Source of the DNA: Nitrospirota bacterium
GTDB lineage: Bacteria > Nitrospirota > Leptospirillia > Leptospirillales > Leptospirillaceae
Direction: 5' to 3'
Length of the DNA: 63,520 bases
Assembly: GCA_021816465.1 (NCBI GenBank)
Contig: JAKAYF010000002.1
Span: forward strand, 1 to 63,520
Shown here: one piece after another, positions 47,712 through 57,058 of the stretch
How the letters are laid out: each line of letters starts with the position of its first letter
Position numbering within the stretch: position 1 is the stretch's first letter
Position numbers and translations under genes: made by a program
Notes under the pieces: model-generated
Database searches by the model: none
The model's input: only the letters and a program-made list of their open reading frames with translations
Told to the model about the DNA's origin: nothing

Positions 47712-48697
47712 CGATTCAGAAGTTCTTCTCCCCGCCCGCTCATCACAACCTCCCGTGCTATCCGGACACCATCAAGAGGACTGTCCGCATGCCCTGTTAT
47801 CTGAAAACCCAACGCAGCATTCGCAAGGACATAATCCAGATAAGGCCCTTCTTCTCCAGCAAGAACCCTCCTGACGATAGAAGCGTTCTCAAAGCAATCC
47901 CCTCCGGAAATAGCACTGACCGGAGTCAGGGGAAGACCAAAATCTCCTGGCATCAGGGCCCCTTCCTGAATCTCGCCGCCTCGACCGATAGCAAAGATTG
48001 TCCGCCCTTCAAGGGTAGCCTCATCAAGACCTTGCCCACACATGACGATAAACTCCTTCGAGCCATGGGAGAGAAGGAGCTCCGCCATCGGAACGACCAG
48101 TGCCTCGGATGACACACCCAGCATCTGCCTGCTCACACCCGCAGGGTTGGCAAGAGGAGCAATCATGTTAAAAAGGGTCCTGATCTGAAGCGACCTTCGT
48201 AACGGTGCCAGACCTTTTAAGGCAGGATGGTACAGTGGTGCCCATAAAAAAACGATTCCCAGTTCGGAAAAAATTTCGAGAGACCGTTCAACAGGCAAAT
48301 CTACCTGGATTCCCAATGCTTCAAGAACATCCGCCGAACCAGAACGGCTGGAAACAGCCCTTCCCCCGTGCTTTACAACCGGAATGCCGCCTGCCGCCAG
48401 AACAATCGCTACGGTCGTCGAAATATTGAAGCTCCCCTTTCCGTCACCACCGGTACCGCATGTGTCAAAAAGAGGACCGAAGCTACCCGAAGGGAAAGGA
48501 ATCATCACTCGTTTCAAGGCATCAAGTGCTCCTGACAACTCTGAAACCGACTCCCCCCTGTAAGACATCGTGGCCAAAACAGCGGATACAACAACCTCAG
48601 GCTCCTGACCTGAAACAACACTCGTCAGCCACCGGTCCATCTCGAGCCGGGACAGCCTCTCTCCTGAGATGACTCTTTGCAGGACAGTTTTGTTCAT
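47681..48697 (-). CDS. trpD: Anthranilate phosphoribosyltransferase
   Basis: Transfers the phosphoribosyl group from PRPP to anthranilate. The PRPP loop GTGGDGKGSFNIST lies near residue 78 and KHGGRAVSSRSGSADVLEALG near 105. The ATG at 48697 overlaps the trpG stop (ATGA); a GTG four codons earlier is an alternative. The length is 338 aa. It is separate from trpG, not fused. Confidence 0.96.
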   Translation of the reverse strand: MNKTVLQRVISGERLSRLEMDRWLTSVVSGQEPEVVVSAVLATMSYRGESVSELSGALDALKRVMIPFPSGSFGPLFDTCGTGGDGKGSFNISTTVAIVLAAGGIPVVKHGGRAVSSRSGSADVLEALGIQVDLPVERSLEIFSELGIVFLWAPLYHPALKGLAPLRRSLQIRTLFNMIAPLANPAGVSRQMLGVSSEALVVPMAELLLSHGSKEFIVMCGQGLDEATLEGRTIFAIGRGGEIQEGALMPGDFGLPLTPVSAISGGDCFENASIVRRVLAGEEGPYLDYVLANAALGFQITGHADSPLDGVRIAREVVMSGRGEELLNRWRDLCQTRS

Positions 48698-49299
48698 TTC
48701 TCCTGGCACAACTTGTCTGACTGAAAGGATTTCGCCATCCTGAGGAAGTTCTCCAGAATAGACTTGCCTTCTTTCGTCAAGATGGATTCCGGGTGAAACT
48801 GAACCCCCCAGACCGGACGATCAACGTGTCGGACACCCATGATTTCGCCTTCCTCTGTCCATGCGGTCACAAGAAGCTCCTTTGGCATTGTTTCAGGCAG
48901 AATCACCAGGGAGTGGTAACGGGTGGCCTCAAATGGAACAGGTATACCAAGAAATAATCCTTCACCATGGTGAACAATCGGAGAAGTTTTTCCATGCATG
49001 AGCCTGGGAGCACGATCCACCGTTCCTCCAAAAACTTCTCCGATGACCTGATGCCCAAGACAAACACCAAAGATTGGAATCTTTGCAGAAAGATTGAAAG
49101 CAACCTCCCGACAAACTCCTGAATCTTTCGGAGAACCCGGACCGGGTGAAAGCACAATCCCCTCATAGTCGCGAGAAAGGATCCAGTCTGAATCAACCTG
49201 ATCATTTCTCACAACATCCATGTCAACACCCAGCTCCCAAAAATACTGAACCAGATTGAAGGTGAAGGAGTCATAGTTATCAATCATCAAAAAAGCCAT
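48694..49299 (-). CDS. trpG: Anthranilate synthase component II (glutamine amidotransferase)
   Basis: Supplies ammonia to TrpE. The class I amidotransferase nucleophile sits in FGVCLGHQVIG near residue 78, and the catalytic His-Glu in VQFHPESIL near 170. The length of 201 aa is standard. It could also serve PabB for folate synthesis, as in many bacteria with a single copy. Confidence 0.95.
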   Translation of the reverse strand: MAFLMIDNYDSFTFNLVQYFWELGVDMDVVRNDQVDSDWILSRDYEGIVLSPGPGSPKDSGVCREVAFNLSAKIPIFGVCLGHQVIGEVFGGTVDRAPRLMHGKTSPIVHHGEGLFLGIPVPFEATRYHSLVILPETMPKELLVTAWTEEGEIMGVRHVDRPVWGVQFHPESILTKEGKSILENFLRMAKSFQSDKLCQEK

Positions 49300-50792
49300 G
49301 AGCCTCTTTCCCCGTTAGCAATGCGTAAGGCTTCCATCATCGCCGCAGCCTTCGCCGCCACTTCCTGATCTTCATTGCGGGGGATCGAGTCTGCGACAAT
49401 CCCGGCCCCTGCCTGAAGAAACGCATTTTTTCCACGAATAAAAATAGACCGGATCGCAATGGCCAGATCGCAGTCCCCGGAAAACGAGATCGTCCCGACC
49501 GCTCCGGCATAAGGTCCCCTGCGCATCGTCTCCAGCTTTTCAATAATTTCCATCGCCTTGATTTTAGGAGCTCCGGAAAGGGTTCCCGCTGGAAACGTTG
49601 CGCGAATGACGCTGAAGGCATCGTTCTGCTCCGAAAGAAGCCCCTCTACATGGGAGACGATATGGGTCACATGAGAATACTGCTCAAGAACCATCATTTC
49701 CGGAACCCGGACACTTCCCGGGCGGCTTACCCGCCCGATGTCATTGCGTCCAAGGTCAACGAGCATGACATGCTCCGCAAGCTCTTTGGGATCCGACAGA
49801 AGTTGTTTCTGCCGCAATGCATCTTCCTCAGGAACACCGGTCCGCCTGACAGTGCCGGCGATAGGCCGAACCTCAACCTTTTCTCCTTTAACCCGGACAA
49901 GAAGTTCCGGTGATGATCCGACAATCGCCATTTCTCCATCCTGGATCAGGTACATGTAAGGGGAAGGATTGATCGACCTCAATACACGATAGACCTTTAG
50001 CGGATCCCCATCAAAGTGGAAGGAAAATCTCTTGGACAGGACGATCTGAAAAATATCCCCTGATCTTATATGTTCTTTAGCTTTCAGGACATTCTCTTCA
50101 AAAACCTCGGACGTGGGAGTTTCATTAAATGAAAGAGGTCTCGAACCAACCGCAGAACTCTCAGAATCGGATGGGACTGAAAGAGATTCCCTAAGCCTCA
50201 TCAACCTGAGGCAGGCATTTTCATACAAGTCATCCGGAGCGGCTTTCTGGGCACAATCGATCCATGTAAGAATTCTGATTTTACCGAGAACATGATCAAA
50301 AACCAGAAAGAACTCCGGAAAAACAAAATAAAGATCAGGAAAATCTTCCTGAGGAGGAAGAATATCGGGCAACCTCTCAAATTCACGCACCATATCGTAC
50401 GAGAGATATCCCACTACACCCGCGGCAAGACCAACCGGCAAAAGATCAGAATCGACTGACAGAGACCTCATCTCATCTTTCAGGGAAGAAACAAGGTCAC
50501 CATCCCTGTGCCAGGATTTTCCCTGGCCTGATTGAGTCAGGTCAGTTACAGACAACCCCCTCGAAACATCACCCTCAAAACGGTACAGAACACCGCCACC
50601 GACATAGGAAAATCTTCCCCAGCTCTCTCCTCCGACAACACTTTCGAGAAGGAATCGATATTTTGCGTGATCAAGAGATGCATAGGCCGAAACAGGGGTT
50701 ATCCTATCCGAAAGAATTTCTCCAAAAAGAGGAATAAATCGTTTTCCAGAGGATAACTTCCGGAATTGGTCTTTCGAAAGAGAAAGAATCAT
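49287..50792 (-). CDS. trpE: Anthranilate synthase component I
   Basis: Makes anthranilate from chorismate. The C-terminal chorismate-binding domain has [28 protein letters not shown] and the late [14 protein letters not shown]. The N-terminal part carries the LLES segment (FLLESV) associated with tryptophan feedback. The length is 501 aa from the ATG at 50792, which overlaps the stop of the sigma-54 activator gene in ATGA. Confidence 0.95.
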   Translation of the reverse strand: MILSLSKDQFRKLSSGKRFIPLFGEILSDRITPVSAYASLDHAKYRFLLESVVGGESWGRFSYVGGGVLYRFEGDVSRGLSVTDLTQSGQGKSWHRDGDLVSSLKDEMRSLSVDSDLLPVGLAAGVVGYLSYDMVREFERLPDILPPQEDFPDLYFVFPEFFLVFDHVLGKIRILTWIDCAQKAAPDDLYENACLRLMRLRESLSVPSDSESSAVGSRPLSFNETPTSEVFEENVLKAKEHIRSGDIFQIVLSKRFSFHFDGDPLKVYRVLRSINPSPYMYLIQDGEMAIVGSSPELLVRVKGEKVEVRPIAGTVRRTGVPEEDALRQKQLLSDPKELAEHVMLVDLGRNDIGRVSRPGSVRVPEMMVLEQYSHVTHIVSHVEGLLSEQNDAFSVIRATFPAGTLSGAPKIKAMEIIEKLETMRRGPYAGAVGTISFSGDCDLAIAIRSIFIRGKNAFLQAGAGIVADSIPRNEDQEVAAKAAAMMEALRIANGERGSWLF

Positions 50793-52195
50793 TCGAGATC
50801 CATTTCTCTTAAACGGCGCCATAATGTCGAGCGACCAATTTCAAGCTTTCTGGCTGCTTCAGAAATATTGCCGCCGGTCATCTCCAATGTTTTGCGAATC
50901 ATATCATCCTTCACTTTTCGAAGCGGCTGGGAAGTTTCCAATACAATTTCAGAAGCATGCATTTCATCAGAACCCATTTGGATATCGGCGGGGAGGTTTT
51001 TCAGATCGATGGTCCCAGCTGTGGAAAGAAGAACGGCATGTTCAATTGCATTCTGCAACTCCCTGATGTTCCCTGGCCAGGAATAGTTCAGAAGGACCCT
51101 CATCGCTTCCGGAGTTGTTCCAGATATCTCCTTGCCCGTCGTCAGGGAAAACTTCTCAATAAATGAGTTGACGAGAAGGGGAATATCCTCCTTCCGCTCT
51201 CGCAATGGAACCAGTGTGATCGGAATAACTCTCAGACGATAGTAAAGATCCTTGCGAAACTCTCCTTTTTCCATCGCCTGTTTCAAATCCCGGTTAGTTG
51301 CGGCGATAACACGAACATCGACCTTGATTGTGTGCGTTCCACCAACCCGCTCAAACTCTTCTTCCTGAAGAACCCTCAGAAGTTTTACCTGCATGGAGGC
51401 AGAGATTTCCCCGATCTCATCGAGAAAGAGTGTCCCGCCGGAAGCGATTTCGAAACGGCCCGGGCGGCTCTGGACTGCTCCGGTAAAAGCTCCCTTCACA
51501 TGGCCAAAGAGTTCCGATTCAAGAACACCTTCTGAAAGAGCTGCACAGTTAAGCTTGACAAAAGGTCCTTCTTTGCGGGAGCTTGACTCGTGGATGGCAT
51601 TTGCCACAAGCTCCTTGCCTGTTCCGCTCTCGCCTTCGATCAAAATCGTGGATTTACCATTCGCTATAATGGGGAGAATATCGTAAAGCTCCTGCATCTT
51701 CTGCGAACGGCCAATTATGCGACCAAAAGAATAACGGCCATTGATCTCTTCCCTCAATGCGAGAATCTGCGTCACATCACGAAAGATCTCAACCCCACCA
51801 ATCAACTCCCCGTCCGGTCTTTTCAACAGAGCCGTATTGACTCGAATGGTACGAATTTTGTGAGAGCGGTCAAAGATCGTTATTTCATGGTTTCTTATCG
51901 GCTCGCCTGTTGCGATGGTCTTTTCCAGCAGACATCTTGTCTGACAGGAAGAGGATTTGAGAGCCTTTTGGCAATCGATATTTTTTTCCTGTCCGGGAGT
52001 GACCGACAACATTTCCCTTGCAGCTTTATTCATATAAAGAATTTTACGGTCAAGTCCTATTGCAAGAACACCTTCCTCCAGAGACTCCAGAATAATTTCC
52101 GGATCTATCAGGGAAGCATTCTTGTCTCCGTCTTCCGGTGTTCCATTGTTCTCAGGAAAAGAAGGCACCAGAGAACGCCCGCGAAATGAACTCAT
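50789..52195 (-). CDS. PAS-sigma-54 activator upstream of trpE
   Basis: 468-aa NtrC-family transcription activator. The PAS domain (about residues 30-150) includes a cysteine group, [15 protein letters not shown], which could bind a cluster or act as redox switch. The AAA+ domain (about 170-400) has GESGTGKE and GAFTGA. The C-terminal Fis-type HTH reads [19 protein letters not shown]. No receiver domain is present. It overlaps the ferredoxin gene and trpE in ATGA junctions. Its target genes are unknown; no sigma-54 promoter was seen near it. Confidence 0.88.
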   Translation of the reverse strand: MSSFRGRSLVPSFPENNGTPEDGDKNASLIDPEIILESLEEGVLAIGLDRKILYMNKAAREMLSVTPGQEKNIDCQKALKSSSCQTRCLLEKTIATGEPIRNHEITIFDRSHKIRTIRVNTALLKRPDGELIGGVEIFRDVTQILALREEINGRYSFGRIIGRSQKMQELYDILPIIANGKSTILIEGESGTGKELVANAIHESSSRKEGPFVKLNCAALSEGVLESELFGHVKGAFTGAVQSRPGRFEIASGGTLFLDEIGEISASMQVKLLRVLQEEEFERVGGTHTIKVDVRVIAATNRDLKQAMEKGEFRKDLYYRLRVIPITLVPLRERKEDIPLLVNSFIEKFSLTTGKEISGTTPEAMRVLLNYSWPGNIRELQNAIEHAVLLSTAGTIDLKNLPADIQMGSDEMHASEIVLETSQPLRKVKDDMIRKTLEMTGGNISEAARKLEIGRSTLWRRLREMDLE

Positions 52196-52455
52196 GAATA
52201 GGACTCTCCATCGGTCTTTGAGATCAGAGACAATGCCTTGTCTGGGCAGAACGTCAGACAATACCTGCAGGCGATGCAAACCCCCATTATCGAGAGCCCA
52301 CCCTTTTGAATCCATCGACCCGGGGAAGGGATAACAAGAACTCCTGTAGGACAGATTTCCTCACATTCAAGACATTGCCGGCAAAGGGTGAGATCGAGAC
52401 TCATTGAACCCTTTGCAACGACCACATAATCATGCCCTGACAGACACCCTGTCAT
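52192..52455 (-). CDS. 2[4Fe-4S] ferredoxin-like protein
   Basis: 87-aa protein with two cluster motifs, [12 protein letters not shown] and [12 protein letters not shown], so eight cysteines for two clusters; a further N-terminal cysteine is present. It starts by overlap with the NUDIX stop and ends by overlap with the activator start. Its position suggests electron delivery to or signalling with the neighbouring PAS protein, but this is inference. Confidence 0.82.
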   Translation of the reverse strand: MTGCLSGHDYVVVAKGSMSLDLTLCRQCLECEEICPTGVLVIPSPGRWIQKGGLSIMGVCIACRYCLTFCPDKALSLISKTDGESYS

Positions 52456-53000
52456 GGATCGATTTTATTGATCGACCAATACAGAGCAAATGCGGAAAGA
52501 GTCTTTCCGTCACGGATTGATCCATTCACAATGGACTTGGCAATCATAGAAAGTGGCAGAGAAACAATATCAAGGTCCTCATCCTCATCTGGCTGACTTT
52601 CTCCGAGAACACCTCCGGTCGAAAGGAAAAGATGGATCCGCTCATCGCAGAAGCCAGGAGTCGTCATGATCGTCCCCATCAATGAGAGCTCGCCTCCAAA
52701 AATGCCTGTTTCTTCCTTCAACTCCCGAATCGCCCCTTTCAGGGGATCCTCTCCATTTTCGAGCTTTCCGGCTGGCAATTCAAGGACGGTCTCGGAAACC
52801 GAAGGCCGAAACTGCCGGACAAAAAATACTTTGCCATCAATAATCGGCAGAATGGCAACTCCTTCTCCAAAACAAACTGACTCGTGGATCCATCCGGACT
52901 GGAGGGAACCGACTCTGGACAAAGAGACCGAGATCCTTTTTCCCGAAAATACAATGGAACGCTCATCTCCATCGGGGGGATTCATTTCAGCCTCCGTCAT
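52452..53000 (-). CDS. NUDIX hydrolase, ADP-ribose pyrophosphatase type
   Basis: 182-aa hydrolase. The Nudix box lies near residues 77-99 (GKLENGEDPLKGAIRELKEE, then TG). The preceding FVRQFRPSV-VLELPAG stretch is typical of ADP-ribose pyrophosphatases. It would clear ADP-ribose or related nucleotides. It is joined to DUF420 and ferredoxin genes by ATGA overlaps. Confidence 0.88.
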   Translation of the reverse strand: MTEAEMNPPDGDERSIVFSGKRISVSLSRVGSLQSGWIHESVCFGEGVAILPIIDGKVFFVRQFRPSVSETVLELPAGKLENGEDPLKGAIRELKEETGIFGGELSLMGTIMTTPGFCDERIHLFLSTGGVLGESQPDEDEDLDIVSLPLSMIAKSIVNGSIRDGKTLSAFALYWSINKIDP

Positions 53001-53611
53001 GAAGGTGTTCCCATTCTCTTTCGCTTCTCTCTTCCGACATACCAGAAGAGAATAACAAGAGAGAGAATCAGGAAAGAACCAATTCCGGAAAGGGCCCCGA
53101 TCGAAGACTTGATCCCGTAGGAAGGATTCCTCGCCGGATTATAAATGACAAAAAGCATCGTATAGACCGAATAGGCTGTCACAATGGAACAGATAAAACA
53201 GATGAGCGTTACCCACCCCAGTCGTTGATGCACTTTAGGGTTCTTCACCAGAACCCGTTCACCATCTTTGAAGTCGGTTGAAACAAACCCGTTAAAAACG
53301 ACGACACCTGTCAAAACCAGCGCTGCGGTAGAAACAAGAGAATGAAAGATAATCACGGGATAATAGATCAGAAACTTGACAAAATCCGGACCACCGAATC
53401 CTACGATTCCGACGATGTACTGTTGCGCGATATACATCAGGAACCAGGCAGCAACCAGTACGGAAGACAGAAGCATTGTATTGTGATGGCGAGTTCCTTT
53501 GTGTTTCCTGCCAAAATATCCACCAACCGCAAGAAAGCTGAATACGATCGTTTCGCTTGTTACAGTCAGATCCCACCAGAAATCGGCCTTCGTTCCCAAA
53601 AAGCCATGCAT
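52997..53611 (-). CDS. DUF420 membrane protein
   Basis: 204-aa membrane protein with five or six helices and several conserved histidines (RKHKGTRHHN, KVHQRLGW, IIFHSLVS). DUF420/CtaM proteins are associated with terminal oxidase assembly in Bacillus-like bacteria, and here the gene is close to the cbb3-like cluster, which supports a role in respiration. It follows the 95-aa membrane protein after 35 bp. Confidence 0.78.
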   Translation of the reverse strand: MHGFLGTKADFWWDLTVTSETIVFSFLAVGGYFGRKHKGTRHHNTMLLSSVLVAAWFLMYIAQQYIVGIVGFGGPDFVKFLIYYPVIIFHSLVSTAALVLTGVVVFNGFVSTDFKDGERVLVKNPKVHQRLGWVTLICFICSIVTAYSVYTMLFVIYNPARNPSYGIKSSIGALSGIGSFLILSLVILFWYVGREKRKRMGTPS

Positions 53612-53646
53612 CTAATACTCCTTATCCAGATACTCCTTCATAACCA

Positions 53647-53934
53647 TCACGAAACAGGGTCACCACTTTCCAGTGCCCGACATACAAGATACCAAATAGA
53701 AAATGGGACGACAAAAGCAAATATCCCGACCATTCCGAAGAGCAGGGAAAATCCCATGAATGCATCCATTGGACTTTTCCCAACCAGCTTGAAGAATGAA
53801 AACAGAAAATGCCCACCAAGAAGGTTGGGAACCATAAAAGTATACCCAAATCCCCAAAATGAAAAGATCGCAGTGAGAAAAGGATGACGTTTGGCTAAAA
53901 CAGGAAGTGAAATTGAGTCCGTGGGCGGGGCCAA
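53647..53934 (-). CDS. Small membrane protein of unknown function
   Basis: 95 aa with two helices (about residues 20-45 and 60-85) and no cysteines in a known motif (one late Cys in YLVCRAL). It starts at TTG 53934, six bases after GGGAG, and is 12 bp after the preceding gene. Its neighbours (DUF420 and the oxidase cluster) suggest a respiratory role, but no family is recognised. Confidence 0.55.
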   Translation of the reverse strand: MAPPTDSISLPVLAKRHPFLTAIFSFWGFGYTFMVPNLLGGHFLFSFFKLVGKSPMDAFMGFSLLFGMVGIFAFVVPFSIWYLVCRALESGDPVS

Positions 53935-53946
53935 GGGTTGCTCCCT

Positions 53947-54414
53947 TTATGGCTTTGGCTTGTCCATGTCACGAATGCGGGCAAACTCTGAGAGGAGGTA
54001 GGAAAAGTCTTCCTTTTTCAAAGAGTTCCGCCTGATCGCAGCCTGAATTCGCCGTTTGTCAACGGTTTGCCCCCACACCCCCAACAATGTCCGGCCTCCC
54101 TGGAAGTTGAGCTTTTTGACGATCTCGTCAGCATCTCCATTTTTCCATGTCAGTATGACGGACCGATTCCCGATCCTGATTGATTTGAGGGAATGAGGAA
54201 AAAGCAGCAGGCACTGTGAACCGACAGAAGTAAAACCCGAAAAGAGAGCAAGCCATAATGAAAAGAAAAATAAATAAAATAGCGGAGAAGTATGGCTTTT
54301 TTCATAATAATCGTAACTGAGAACTGAAGACATGAAAATGGCGGCGCCATGGAACAAACCGCTCCATAAAGCACCCTTTTTATCTGGAATCAATTCTATA
54401 ATCTTCTCTGACAT
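53947..54414 (-). CDS. Membrane protein of unknown function at the head of the trp supraoperon
   Basis: 155 aa. Two helices (about residues 17-34 and 45-72) are followed by a soluble C-terminal domain with SIRIGNRSVILTWKNGDADE. No family is recognised. A promoter with good spacing lies directly upstream, so this gene may be the first of the long transcript to lptD. The ATG would be close to the 5' end of the mRNA. Confidence 0.6.
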   Translation of the reverse strand: MSEKIIELIPDKKGALWSGLFHGAAIFMSSVLSYDYYEKSHTSPLFYLFFFSLWLALFSGFTSVGSQCLLLFPHSLKSIRIGNRSVILTWKNGDADEIVKKLNFQGGRTLLGVWGQTVDKRRIQAAIRRNSLKKEDFSYLLSEFARIRDMDKPKP

Positions 54415-54420
54415 GGCGGA

Positions 54421-54449
54421 ACGATACCACAGTTATTGAACTATTTCAA
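54421..54449 (-). promoter_or_regulatory. Candidate promoter of the trp supraoperon
   Basis: Minus strand: TTGAAA (54449-54444), 17 bases, TATCGT (54426-54421). The -10 box ends six bases before the ATG at 54414, so the transcript would be nearly leaderless. Each box has two mismatches or fewer. Confidence 0.4.
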
Positions 54450-54499
54450 CGAAAACGAAGGCTTCACGGTCCTTTTTCCAAAAAACCACAATAGCCACA

Positions 54500-54709
54500 T
54501 CAGTTGAAAAAGACGTGCAGGGCTTTTTTGTCCGCCTTGCAGGAATCGGCAACCTTCGCGATGGACCGAACCGCCATTGGGTCGAACAGGCCGAATCGGC
54601 TCACCGTCTCATTATATCCAAGACGGGAGGCAAACTGCCCGAAGATCCCCTGCTCCATCGCCTGACCGGAAAACCAGTTTGCAGGCATCGTTTCACCGCT
54701 CAAGGGCAT
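54500..54709 (-). CDS. Doubtful 69-aa open frame in a gap
   Basis: The frame starts MPLSGETMPANWF and ends KADKKALHVFFN. It has no ribosome site, known domain or hydrophobic segment. It lies in the otherwise empty 400-bp gap between the CcoG-like gene and the trp supraoperon promoter, and may be a decayed gene. The remaining gap shows nothing else that I can support. Confidence 0.2.
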   Translation of the reverse strand: MPLSGETMPANWFSGQAMEQGIFGQFASRLGYNETVSRFGLFDPMAVRSIAKVADSCKADKKALHVFFN

Positions 54710-54828
54710 GGCACAGGGTCTTCACGGATAAGGAGAAGCATTCTCTTCCTCAATCCTGGCAAGCAACGCCTAAGCGGGGGGATCCTGCGCACAATAATAC
54801 TGATGAATACAGACCGCCCAAAAATATT

Positions 54829-56172
54829 TCACAATCCTTGAGTTATATAGACAGATGCCTCCTGGGAAAGCTCCTGTTTTTTAGAGTTCAAAGAAGTTAC
54901 ATGAATCACGAAAGGATGCAATCCCTCCGAAAGGTTGCCTTCTTTGGGAAGGATTGAAAAAGGAATTATTTTTTTTCCTCCGGCAGGAATAGTCACTTCA
55001 CCGGCTCCCATCCGGACACTTCCTGAAGGAAGCCCATCCTGCTGAATCAAAAAACTTTGCGGAACCGGCTTTTTATTAGAAATAGCAAGAGAGTAGCTCG
55101 TCAATTGGCCAGGGTTCTGACTAAAGGTTATATGGAACGGAATGTAAGAAAAAATCCCATAAATGAAAAGTGTCAGGGGAATCATTGTAAAACCGGCCGT
55201 CAAGGCAAAGCGGTTCAGTGCCGGGGAAACCTTGTTGATATGTTTTTTTCCATCCTTGCCTATCGAAAAACCGTCAAAATGGAATGTCAATAATGATGGG
55301 ACATTTTTTTTCCCTGAGTAATCTTCACAGGCAACAACACATTCACCACAATTAATACAACGGGTGTAGTTCTTCGTATCTCGTGGATCAATATCAACGA
55401 TGCAGGACTTGACGCAAAGGTTACATCCGGTACATTCCTCCCGTCGCGCATCATCAAAGGCAACTTTCATTGTTGCTTCGCTTTTGAACATGTGCTGCCA
55501 GAGAGGATACGGACAAACCCAATTGCACCAGTAATGACGTATCAGAAAGAGATCAAGGATAAACAATGCCCCGATCCCTGGAATAATAAAGAAGACTCCA
55601 TGAGTATTCGAGGCTGTCCTGATATCGTTCCAAAGGACCTTTGGAGCGACAAAATATCCCGCAAAGACAACACCGAGAGCGATCGACATCAGAACAATAA
55701 TGGTGCCGAAAAGGACCCATCCCACAGGGGTCGCCTTTGAGCTTTTGCTCAAATCCGCACCTATTGTCAGGGAGTCAAGACCGAGACTTTGCTTTTTCGA
55801 TTTCAGTATCTTGATGACGAGATAGTCGACAAACTCTGACAATGTATTCTGAATACAGGCCCACCCGCAGAAAACCATTCCGAGCATGGAATAAACTGTT
55901 GCAGCTCCCGCGATCAGGAGAAGCCAGAAAGGAAAAATAAGGAAAAAGTCGCTCCACCAGATCTGATAACCAGCCAACAAAAAACGCCCTGTGGAAAGAT
56001 CTATCCGGAACAAACCCGTAAAGGGCAATATCGCGATAGTGGCAAGAATCGTACCCTGAACAAGATATCTGACAGTTGTAACGCGCCAGAACTTTTTTGC
56101 ACCGGACTTGGACGGATTTTTATTGATGCTGGGCATTGGAATAAGTGAAGCATTTTTTACAGAGGATGACAT
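54829..56172 (-). CDS. ccoG: CcoG-like cbb3 oxidase accessory protein
   Basis: 447-aa membrane protein with about five helices and a 2[4Fe-4S] domain; CcoG proteins reduce copper for insertion into cbb3 oxidase. Motifs: FCGWACIQN after helix 2-3, YWCNWVCPYPLW, CTGCNLCVKSC and CINCGECVVACED. A C-terminal immunoglobulin-like periplasmic domain ends the chain, as in FixG. ATG at 56172 has AAGG six bases ahead; a TTG at 56190 is less likely. It closes the respiratory cluster. Confidence 0.85.
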   Translation of the reverse strand: MSSSVKNASLIPMPSINKNPSKSGAKKFWRVTTVRYLVQGTILATIAILPFTGLFRIDLSTGRFLLAGYQIWWSDFFLIFPFWLLLIAGAATVYSMLGMVFCGWACIQNTLSEFVDYLVIKILKSKKQSLGLDSLTIGADLSKSSKATPVGWVLFGTIIVLMSIALGVVFAGYFVAPKVLWNDIRTASNTHGVFFIIPGIGALFILDLFLIRHYWCNWVCPYPLWQHMFKSEATMKVAFDDARREECTGCNLCVKSCIVDIDPRDTKNYTRCINCGECVVACEDYSGKKNVPSLLTFHFDGFSIGKDGKKHINKVSPALNRFALTAGFTMIPLTLFIYGIFSYIPFHITFSQNPGQLTSYSLAISNKKPVPQSFLIQQDGLPSGSVRMGAGEVTIPAGGKKIIPFSILPKEGNLSEGLHPFVIHVTSLNSKKQELSQEASVYITQGL

Positions 56173-56218
56173 AGCCAACCTTTCCGACAAGGAGAATCAG
56201 GGGAATTTTGCAGAGAGA

Positions 56219-56473
56219 CTATTCTTCGCCCTGATCATCACCCTGTTTACCGCTGGATTCAATCTCATGACGCCAGTACCATGAAACTCCCAGATATAGA
56301 AAAAGCGGCGCCAGAACTCCTAGTAAAAAGACAAGATAGGCAATCCAGGGAACACCCAGTGTTACATGCACATACCTTGGCATATAGGCATCTGACCGGA
56401 CCGGGAAAAACAGGCCGGTCCAAATGGACAAAAACAGTATCCACAGGAACAAGAACTGCCCTTTTCGGCTCAA
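56219..56473 (-). CDS. Small membrane protein in the oxidase cluster
   Basis: 84 aa with two helices (about residues 7-24 and 42-63) and a very acidic C-terminus. The start overlaps the stop of the CcoN-like gene before it (ATGA). No family is recognised. Its place suggests a small oxidase subunit or assembly factor. Confidence 0.6.
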   Translation of the reverse strand: MSRKGQFLFLWILFLSIWTGLFFPVRSDAYMPRYVHVTLGVPWIAYLVFLLGVLAPLFLYLGVSWYWRHEIESSGKQGDDQGEE

Positions 56474-57045
56474 ACCGATTCTCCTGCCCTGACAGCCACC
56501 CGACCGCTTATCATGGCATCCTCTTCCGATGGAAGCTTCTTGCGCCCCTTTGCGACTTGAACAGAGTTGTAAATATTGTAAGCAAAGATAAAGTTTGCAA
56601 GAAGGACCATCATTCCGAAGATACCGACCAGTTCCATGTAAGGGACTTCCACTGGTTTGATATCAGCAACATTACCGTGAAGGAGGATCATTCCCCCCTT
56701 GTAACCCGCAATACTAAAACAGAGAACCATTCCCACCAGCCCGATGTTATGGGTCCAGAAATGGATCTTCATAAGCTTGTAACTATAGAGGGGAGAGTTG
56801 TAAAGCCTTGGAACCACATAGTAAATCGTTCCAAAGATCGCCATCTCCACCCATCCAAGGAGGTTAATATGAGTGTGCCCAAGAACGATCAGGTCAGAAG
56901 GACCTCCTGCGCCAGCCTGTACAAAGTTCCTGAACTGTTCGACTCCACCCATGATCGACCCCCAGGAAAAACCGATAATCGCGTATAAAAGACATGCATA
57001 ATAGAACTTCATGATGTAGTCCTTGATACCTTCTTCCCGATCCAT
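56470..57045 (-). CDS. Short CcoN-like membrane protein (copy 2)
   Basis: 191 aa with five helices. Residues near 50-85 read GHTHINLLGWVEMAIFGTIYYVVPR, which resembles the second helix of CcoN with its heme-ligand histidine, followed by HFWTHNIGLVGM and near the end LLANFIFAYNIY. A typical CcoN has 12 helices and six metal-ligand histidines; the later helices and the copper-site motif are missing. It is a paralogue of the protein at 58182-58730. The start ATG at 57045 follows AAGGAG. Confidence 0.75.
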   Translation of the reverse strand: MDREEGIKDYIMKFYYACLLYAIIGFSWGSIMGGVEQFRNFVQAGAGGPSDLIVLGHTHINLLGWVEMAIFGTIYYVVPRLYNSPLYSYKLMKIHFWTHNIGLVGMVLCFSIAGYKGGMILLHGNVADIKPVEVPYMELVGIFGMMVLLANFIFAYNIYNSVQVAKGRKKLPSEEDAMISGRVAVRAGESV

Positions 57046-57058
57046 AATCTCTCCTTCT

